From Streptomyces sp. NRRL S-118 (GTDB lineage: Bacteria; Actinomycetota; Actinomycetes; Streptomycetales; Streptomycetaceae): a DNA stretch of 64,000 nucleotides. Made by a program: the position numbers and the translations under genes. Shown here one piece after another: positions 61,314-64,000 of the stretch. The first letter of the stretch is position 1; each line of letters begins with the position of its first letter. The notes under the pieces were generated by a model. The model was not told the origin of the DNA. It did not search any database and was given only the letters and a program-made list of their open reading frames with translations. The stretch is taken from contig NZ_KL591012.1 in NCBI RefSeq assembly GCF_000716335.1, forward strand, positions 68,407 to 132,406, given 5' to 3'.

Positions 61314-62441
61314 ATGTCCGATCAGCGCGATCCAGCCCCCTACGACGCCCTGCTGCTGCTCTCCTTCGGCGGCCCCGAGGGCCCCGACGACGTGGTCCCG
61401 TTCCTGGAGAACGTCACCCGCGGCCGCGGCATCCCCAAGGAGCGGCTGAAGGAGGTGGGGCAGCACTACTTCCTCTTCGGCGGCGTCAGCCCGATCAACG
61501 AGCAGAACCGCGCCCTGCTGGCCGCGCTGCGCAAGGACTTCGCGGACGCGGGTCTCGACCTGCCCGTGCACTGGGGCAACCGGAACTGGGCGCCGTACCT
61601 GACCGACACCCTCCGCGAGATGGTCCGGGCCGGCCACCGCCGCATCGCGGTCCTCGCCACCAGCGCGTACGCGTCGTACTCCGGCTGCCGCCAGTACCGG
61701 GAGAACCTCGCGGACGCCCTCGCGACCATGGAGGCGGAGGGCCTGCCGCGGCCGCGCGTCGACAAGCTGCGCCACTACTTCAACCACCCCGGGTTCGTCC
61801 GGCCCATGATCGACGGCGTCCTGGCGTCGCTCGCGGAGCTGGACGAGTCCGTCCGCGCGGGCGCCCACCTCGCCTTCACCACCCACTCCATCCCGGTCTC
61901 CGCCGCCGACACCTCCGGGCCCGTCGAGGAGCACGGGGAGGGCGGTGCCTACGTGAAGGAGCACCTGGACGTGGCGCGGCTCATCGCCGACGCCGTACGG
62001 GACGAGACGGGCATCGAGCACCCGTGGGAACTCGTCTACCAGTCGCGCAGCGGCGCCCCGCACATCCCGTGGCTGGAGCCGGACATCTGCGACCACCTGG
62101 AGGCACTGCACGGCGCCGGGGCGCCCGCGGTCGTGATGGTGCCGATCGGGTTCGTCTCGGACCACATGGAGGTCCTGTACGACCTGGACACCGAAGCCAC
62201 CGCGAAGGCCGCGGAGCTGGGCCTGCCGGTGCGCAGGTCGGCCACCGTGGGCGCCGACCCGCGCTTCGCCGCGGCCGTCCGCGACCTCGTCCTGGAGCGG
62301 GCGGCGGCGGAGCGGGGCACAGTGGTGGAGCGCTGCGCGCTCGGCGCACTGGGCCCTTCGCACGACCTGTGCCCCATCGGCTGCTGCCCGGCCCGGGCCC
62401 CGCGGCCCGCGGCGGCGGGCGCCGACAGCCCGTACGCGTAA
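61314..62441 (+). CDS. hemH: Ferrochelatase (coproporphyrin type)
   Basis: This 375-residue enzyme inserts iron into coproporphyrin III, the Gram-positive route to haem. The catalytic His is in [10 protein letters not shown], and the Glu of the active site is in [13 protein letters not shown]. The C-terminal extension [17 protein letters not shown] supplies the cysteines of a [2Fe-2S] cluster, as in actinobacterial ferrochelatases; another Cys is in [10 protein letters not shown]. The N-terminal block [20 protein letters not shown] is typical. The ATG at 61314 directly follows a CAGGAT element. The next gene starts 9 bp downstream and is co-transcribed. Confidence 0.95.
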   Translation: MSDQRDPAPYDALLLLSFGGPEGPDDVVPFLENVTRGRGIPKERLKEVGQHYFLFGGVSPINEQNRALLAALRKDFADAGLDLPVHWGNRNWAPYLTDTLREMVRAGHRRIAVLATSAYASYSGCRQYRENLADALATMEAEGLPRPRVDKLRHYFNHPGFVRPMIDGVLASLAELDESVRAGAHLAFTTHSIPVSAADTSGPVEEHGEGGAYVKEHLDVARLIADAVRDETGIEHPWELVYQSRSGAPHIPWLEPDICDHLEALHGAGAPAVVMVPIGFVSDHMEVLYDLDTEATAKAAELGLPVRRSATVGADPRFAAAVRDLVLERAAAERGTVVERCALGALGPSHDLCPIGCCPARAPRPAAAGADSPYA

Positions 62442-62450
62442 GGAGACCCC

Positions 62451-63254
62451 GTGACGAGCCACCCGCTCCCCGACGAGCTGCTCGAGCCGGCCCTGGAAGC
62501 CGCGCGGCGGGCCGGTGCGCTGCTGCGCGACGGCCGCCCCGCCGACCTCGGCGTCCGGGCCACCAAGTCCAGCCCCATCGACGTCGTCACCGAGATGGAC
62601 ATCGCCGCCGAGAAGCTGATCGCCGGCTTCCTCGCCGAGCACCGGCCGGACGACGGCCTCCTCGGCGAGGAGGGCGGCGTGACGGAGGGCGTCAGCGGCG
62701 TCCGCTGGGTGGTCGACCCGCTCGACGGCACCGTGAACTACCTCTACGGCCTGCCGACGTGGGCGGTGTCCATCGCCGCCGAACGGGACGGCGAGACCCT
62801 CGTGGGGGTCGTGGTGGTCCCCATGCGCGACGAGACGTTCCACGCCGTGCTCGGCGGCGGCGCGTTCCTGAACGGCCGGCCCCTCCGCTGCCGTCCCGCA
62901 CCCCCGCTGGACCAGGCCCTGGTGTCCACCGGCTTCAACTACGTCGCCGAGGTCCGAGCCCACCAGGCGGACGTGGCGCAGCGGCTCATCCCGCGGGTGC
63001 GTGACATCCGCCGCGGCGGCTCGGCGGCGGTCGACCTCGCCGACGTGGCGGCCGGCCGTCTGGACGGCTACTACGAGCGCGGGCTCCACCCCTGGGACCT
63101 GGCGGCCGGCGCCCTGCTCGCCCGCGAGGCCGGCGCCCTGACCGGCGGGCGCCCCGGCTCGCCCCCGTCGCGCGAACTGACGGTGGCGGCGTCCCCCGGC
63201 GTCCTCGAGCCGCTCCAGGAGCTGCTGGAGGAGTTCGGCGCCTGGCACGACTGA
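62451..63254 (+). CDS. Inositol monophosphatase family protein
   Basis: This 267-residue magnesium-dependent phosphatase may hydrolyse inositol phosphate, fructose bisphosphate or related substrates. The metal ligands are in GLLGEEGGV (Glu near residue 69) and in VDPLDGTVNYLYGLP. The last Asp is in HPWDLAAGALLAREAG. The family signature is complete, so activity is expected, but the true substrate is unclear. The GTG at 62451 follows AAGGAG (62440-62445), which partly overlaps the hemH stop codon, giving tight coupling. A perfect terminator follows. Confidence 0.92.
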   Translation: MTSHPLPDELLEPALEAARRAGALLRDGRPADLGVRATKSSPIDVVTEMDIAAEKLIAGFLAEHRPDDGLLGEEGGVTEGVSGVRWVVDPLDGTVNYLYGLPTWAVSIAAERDGETLVGVVVVPMRDETFHAVLGGGAFLNGRPLRCRPAPPLDQALVSTGFNYVAEVRAHQADVAQRLIPRVRDIRRGGSAAVDLADVAAGRLDGYYERGLHPWDLAAGALLAREAGALTGGRPGSPPSRELTVAASPGVLEPLQELLEEFGAWHD

Positions 63255-63305
63255 GCACCGGTGCGCCGGTGCCCGCCCCGTACGCGGGAGCGCGACCGGA
63301 CACAG

Positions 63306-63346
63306 CGAGCGGCCCCGATGTCATACCCGGACATCGGGGCCGCTCG
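63306..63346. terminator. Bidirectional terminator
   Basis: A perfect 17-bp inverted repeat (63306-63322 with 63330-63346) has a 7-base loop. It lies between the convergent inositol-phosphatase gene and the 57-residue gene. Confidence 0.92.
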
Positions 63347-63368
63347 TTCCTGCGGGTTCGGACGGGCC

Positions 63369-63542
63369 TCAGGCCGTCGCGGCGCCGATCTCCACGCCGT
63401 GTTCGGCGGCGAGGCGGCGCAGGTCTTCGAGCTCCTCCTGCTCCACGTCGGCCAGGAAGTCGTCGCCCGTCTCACGTGCCTGCGTGAGGTGGGACTCCGC
63501 GGCCTTTATGCGCTGCAGCAGTCCTGTCGTGAAAGCGTCCAT
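63369..63542 (-). CDS. Small conserved-looking helical protein, 57 aa
   Basis: This 57-residue protein, MDAFTTGLLQRIKAAESHLT and following, is a predicted helical hairpin: two amphipathic helices (about 5-25 and 30-48) and an acidic turn. I do not recognise a named family. The ATG at 63542 is preferred to that at 63560 because GAGGGGGCG precedes it. It sits between the inositol-phosphatase gene and cutR, both highly conserved, and is probably a real Streptomyces small protein. Confidence 0.7.
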   Translation of the reverse strand: MDAFTTGLLQRIKAAESHLTQARETGDDFLADVEQEELEDLRRLAAEHGVEIGAATA

Positions 63543-63794
63543 CGTGCGCCCCCTCGTCATGGGTCAGTGGCACGGGGGTGTGCCGAGGGTCGGTCGATCG
63601 GTAGGTGATCACGCACGGCACCTCTGGGGGACAGAGCGGTTCGTGGCGCGCCACATACACGGCGTGATCTCGGGTGTGCAGACGTCCTCCCCCAGTGCTG
63701 TCTCACAGAAACCTCAAGTCGTTCGTGAATCCGGTGAATTCCCGGTGCCGGAGCCGTGACCAGCGCTCTTGCGGCCAAGTGCCTTACCGCCGGT

Positions 63795-63806
63795 TTACGC
63801 GCGTAA
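63795..63806. promoter_or_regulatory. Palindrome upstream of cutR
   Basis: TTACGCGCGTAA is a perfect 12-bp palindrome 62 bp before the cutR start. A related CTTACCGCCGG half lies just upstream (63783-63793). It could be an operator, for example for CutR itself. The remainder of this 326-bp gap holds no gene. Confidence 0.4.
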
Positions 63807-63868
63807 GGGGCAGGATGGATGCACACAGTCAACCGCCCGGACCCGGGCTCGGAGGAAGGATCAGCGCC

Positions 63869-64000
63869 GTGCGCGTACTCGTCGTCGAGGACGAGCAGCT
63901 GCTCGCCGATGCGGTGGCCACCGGACTGCGCCGGGAGGCCATGGCCGTCGACGTCGTGTACGACGGGGCGGCGGCCCTGGAACGCATCGGGGTCAACGAC
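63869..64000 (+). CDS. cutR: CutR response regulator (5' part only)
   Basis: Only the first 44 codons are present. They read RVLVVEDEQLLADAVATGLR, the opening of an OmpR-type receiver domain with its acidic pocket (Glu7, Asp8), and continue in frame to the window edge. The sequence is what I recall for S. coelicolor CutR (SCO5862), the regulator paired with kinase CutS and linked to copper and secretion stress. The GTG at 63869 follows GGAGGAAGGA. The DNA-binding domain and cutS lie outside the window. The name rests on sequence memory and gene order, so it is slightly less certain than the family. Confidence 0.88.
   Translation, partial: MRVLVVEDEQLLADAVATGLRREAMAVDVVYDGAAALERIGVND

Overview
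The window is a chromosomal-core segment of a Streptomyces. Base composition is very GC-rich. Several genes are diagnostic of the genus: the developmental regulator whiH beside the principal sigma factor hrdB, the division protein sepH, and the start of cutR at the right edge. The gene order (lexA, nrdRJ, rnhB, recQ, whiH, hrdB, parE, parC, ptsH, tdk, sepH, hemH, cutR) matches what I remember of the S. coelicolor SCO5803-SCO5862 interval. No rRNA, tRNA, CRISPR array or antibiotic gene cluster was seen.

Layout, left to right. 1-5.2 kb: divergent lexA and the nrdR-nrdJ operon, with an SOS box and a pair of NrdR boxes. 5.2-5.9 kb: two decayed genes, one of them an integrase-like remnant. 6-11.7 kb: accessory genes (a hypothetical, TerD-like, YdbC-like, ADP-ribosylglycohydrolase, a DUF4173-like membrane protein). 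11.8-14.1 kb: an MFS drug exporter and a divergent TetR regulator separated by two near-identical palindromic operators. 14.6-19.3 kb: a nucleic-acid-maintenance group (rnhB, two hypotheticals, a RecQ helicase fused to a phosphoribosyltransferase domain). 19.7-26.6 kb: a DUF4192 protein, a solitary glycogen-debranching-like protein, an NrtR-type Nudix regulator and a single-chain ABC exporter. 26.8-29.7 kb: whiH with a SigWhiG-type promoter, then hrdB.

29.8-39.5 kb: a secreted trypsin-like protease, a small zinc-ribbon protein, topoisomerase IV subunit B (parE), a DUF485/acetate-type symporter pair facing a CitA/CitB-like two-component system, and a CobW-type GTPase. 39.5-41.4 kb: a GmrSD-like (DUF262-DUF1524) restriction protein lying between the two topoisomerase IV genes. 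41.5-49.5 kb: parC, a catalytic plus non-catalytic M16 peptidase pair, a c-di-AMP riboswitch in front of an M23 cell-wall peptidase, a GntR regulator and HPr (ptsH). 49.6-64 kb: a PatA-like acetyltransferase/acyl-CoA-synthetase fusion, DUF5998, a phosphodiesterase-like protein, thymidine kinase, a double-VOC protein, a rhodanese, sepH, a sugar-lactone oxidase and MFS pair, ferrochelatase, inositol monophosphatase, a 57-residue protein and the first 44 codons of cutR.

Together these are mostly replication, repair, topology, development and redox housekeeping genes, with small accessory insertions. The most distinctive points are the RecQ-phosphoribosyltransferase fusion, the GmrSD gene between parE and parC, alternative RNA hairpins between nrdR and nrdJ, DnaA boxes before the DUF4192 gene, and a recurring leaderless promoter layout. 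I found no convincing entirely new multi-gene system.
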